From assembly GCA_035719105.1 (NCBI GenBank), contig DASTGN010000004.1, positions 248,001-312,000 of the forward strand: a DNA stretch of 64,000 nucleotides, read 5' to 3'. A program made the translations under genes and the position numbers. The notes beneath the pieces were generated by a model. The model did no database searches, was not told the DNA's origin, and was given only the letters and a program-made list of their open reading frames with translations. Source of the stretch: UBA8389 sp035719105. Its GTDB lineage: Bacteria; Bacteroidota; Bacteroidia; Bacteroidales; UBA1402. Position 1 is the stretch's first letter. Every line of letters begins with the position of its first letter. Positions 62,913-64,000 of the stretch are shown here, one piece after another.

Positions 62913-63944
62913 ATGGCACGGATTCTGGTCATACGACTTTCTGCATTAGGAGACGTAGCGATCTCCGTACCTTTGGTCAAAGCATTGGCCGAACAATATC
63001 CCGAACATGAGTTTATCATGATCTCGCAAGCTCAAATGGCAGGCCTTTTTGAAGATTGCCCGTCCAATGTGCAACTCATATCGGCCGAGTTGAATGGTGC
63101 CCATAAAGGCATATGGGGGATGTACAAGCTTTATCGGGAAATCGGAGCAAAAAATGTAGATGTCATTTGTGATATGCACTACGTGATTCGAACTCGAATA
63201 TTTAGTTTTTTCTTCAAACTCCATCGAATTCCAGTTTTTTGCATTGACAAAGAACGCAGTGAACGGAAAAAATTGACCCGCCGCTACCAAAAACATTTTA
63301 AACAGCTGAAAACTTCTTTTGAACGTTATCGTGAAGTTTTTGCCCGTGCAGGTTTATCATTGAATTACTTTGACTTTTGGCCAAAAATGAATCCTTCTGC
63401 CGAAAATCTGCCCATCGTCGAAGCAGTTTATGGCCCGAAGCAAACCAAGTGGCTTGGATTTGCTCCTTTTGCAAGACACGAAGGAAAAATATACCCAATC
63501 AACCTTTCAGAACAAGTGTTGGCAAAACTGGTAGCTGACCCTCGTTTGACGCTCTTTTTGTTTGGGGGTGGCATCGAAGAAAAAAACCTGATGAATCAAT
63601 GGAAAGCGAAGTATCCCGCTTTGATCATTCCCAGTGCACGAAACATACAGGATGAAATTAAACTGATGAGCTGCTTGGATTTGATGGTCGCCATGGATTC
63701 GGCAAACATGCATTTGGGCTCCCTGGCTCATACTCCAGTCGTTTCCATTTGGGGTGCTACACATCCTTATGCAGGATTTTATGGACTTTTCCAATCTGAA
63801 CGCAACATTATACAATCGAATTTGGAATGTCGACCTTGTTCTGTTTTTGGGAATAAACCCTGTTTTAGAGGTGATTACGCCTGTATGAATCAAATTTCAC
63901 CAGAAACTGTCATACAACACATCCAAAAAGAAATCGGTTTATGA
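62913..63944 (+). CDS. Glycosyltransferase family 9 (heptosyltransferase-like)
   Basis: This 343-residue GT-B enzyme resembles LPS heptosyltransferases of family GT9. It begins ILVIRLSALGDVAISVPLVKAL, with the conserved GD for acceptor binding. The donor-binding half has DLMVAMDSANMHLGSLAHTPVVSIWGATHP. A cysteine-containing tail follows (CRPCSVFGNKPC). The donor may be heptose or another sugar. Its stop overlaps the next ATG (ATGA). Confidence 0.9.
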   Translation: MARILVIRLSALGDVAISVPLVKALAEQYPEHEFIMISQAQMAGLFEDCPSNVQLISAELNGAHKGIWGMYKLYREIGAKNVDVICDMHYVIRTRIFSFFFKLHRIPVFCIDKERSERKKLTRRYQKHFKQLKTSFERYREVFARAGLSLNYFDFWPKMNPSAENLPIVEAVYGPKQTKWLGFAPFARHEGKIYPINLSEQVLAKLVADPRLTLFLFGGGIEEKNLMNQWKAKYPALIIPSARNIQDEIKLMSCLDLMVAMDSANMHLGSLAHTPVVSIWGATHPYAGFYGLFQSERNIIQSNLECRPCSVFGNKPCFRGDYACMNQISPETVIQHIQKEIGL

Positions 63945-64000
63945 AACTTGTCATCAACCCGAACTTTAAGGAGTTGGAAGCTGCGTTATTAAAATTACCA
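63941..64000 (+). CDS. Start of a likely LPS (Kdo/WaaP-like) kinase, cut by window end
   Basis: Only 20 codons are present: MKLVINPNFKELEAALLKLP. The position, overlapping the GT9 stop by 4 bp after DUF4254, and the opening residues fit the InaA/WaaP-like lipopolysaccharide kinase that usually follows in Bacteroidales. The assignment rests mainly on context. Confidence 0.5.
   Translation, partial: MKLVINPNFKELEAALLKLP

Noticed and set aside
1..64000. tRNA, rRNA, CRISPR arrays, insertion sequences and prophage genes
   Set aside because: I looked in the intergenic gaps and at gene content and saw none. Apart from the candidate origin, gaps are under about 165 bp and lack cloverleaf or spaced-repeat patterns.

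Overview
The window is a chromosomal segment of a member of the Bacteroidota, most likely order Bacteroidales. The evidence is: Bacteroidota-type promoters (TAnnTTTG, sometimes with TTG/TTTG about 20 bp upstream) in front of many genes; type IX secretion (PorZ and C-terminal sorting domains); Bacteroidota-typical families (DUF3098, DUF4369, DUF4254, DUF6051, fused SpmA/SpmB, GH3-like); and the local orders ftsX-DUF3098-truB-queA-folK and wbqC/lepB/lepB-like/dapB. I see no insertion sequences, prophage genes, CRISPR arrays, rRNA or tRNA genes. Coding density is very high, with many tail-to-tail overlaps of a few bases.

Layout. 0.1-7.1 kb: DUF4369 lipoprotein, comM/yifB, aroK, uppP, an acetyl-CoA hydrolase/transferase family enzyme, a small membrane protein and a DUF6051 hydrolase-like protein. 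7.2-12.9 kb: a membrane LytTR regulator, then miaB, ftsX, DUF3098, truB, queA and folK. 12.9-17.4 kb: nadA-rdgB-porZ on the minus strand and a divergent SpoU methyltransferase. 17.4-17.8 kb: the only gene-free stretch over 300 bp, AT-rich, with at least seven DnaA-box-like 9-mers; I propose it as the chromosomal origin. 17.8-31.4 kb: mutS, ychF, polA, a polyprenyl synthase, deoC, a MazG-like gene, dtd, uvrC, mnmG and ybeY. A perfect 16-bp parS palindrome sits between uvrC and mnmG, about 11.4 kb from the proposed origin, and the two sites support each other.

31.4-43.3 kb: SpmAB-like membrane protein, ruvB, a polysaccharide flippase, a large secreted PL1-type pectate lyase with a type IX sorting tail, a YgjP-type metalloprotease, an ABC-F ATPase and a DEAD-box helicase. 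43.4-51.5 kb: PfkB sugar kinase, LOG-family hydrolase, M16 peptidase, WbqC, aminopeptidase P, then dapB-lepB-lepB-like. The lepB-like gene has lost both catalytic residues. 51.6-59.3 kb: an Ig-like lipoprotein with a DUF3108 protein, cysS, a truncated GH3-like protein lacking its ATP-binding motif, rnc, fabF and acpP. 59.4-64.0 kb: purN, pdxB, a GT2 glycosyltransferase, then DUF4254, GT9 and the first 20 codons of a likely LPS kinase.

Most genes are housekeeping: DNA replication and repair (polA, mutS, uvrC, ruvB), tRNA modification and quality control (miaB, truB, queA, mnmG, dtd), envelope (uppP, lepB, flippase, LPS genes), fatty acids (fabF, acpP) and cofactors (nadA, folK, pdxB). I did not find an obviously new multi-gene defence or metabolic system. 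The observations most worth checking are the oriC/parS pair, the catalytically dead signal peptidase paralogue, the eroded GH3 protein, and the direct repeats in front of the LytTR regulator.
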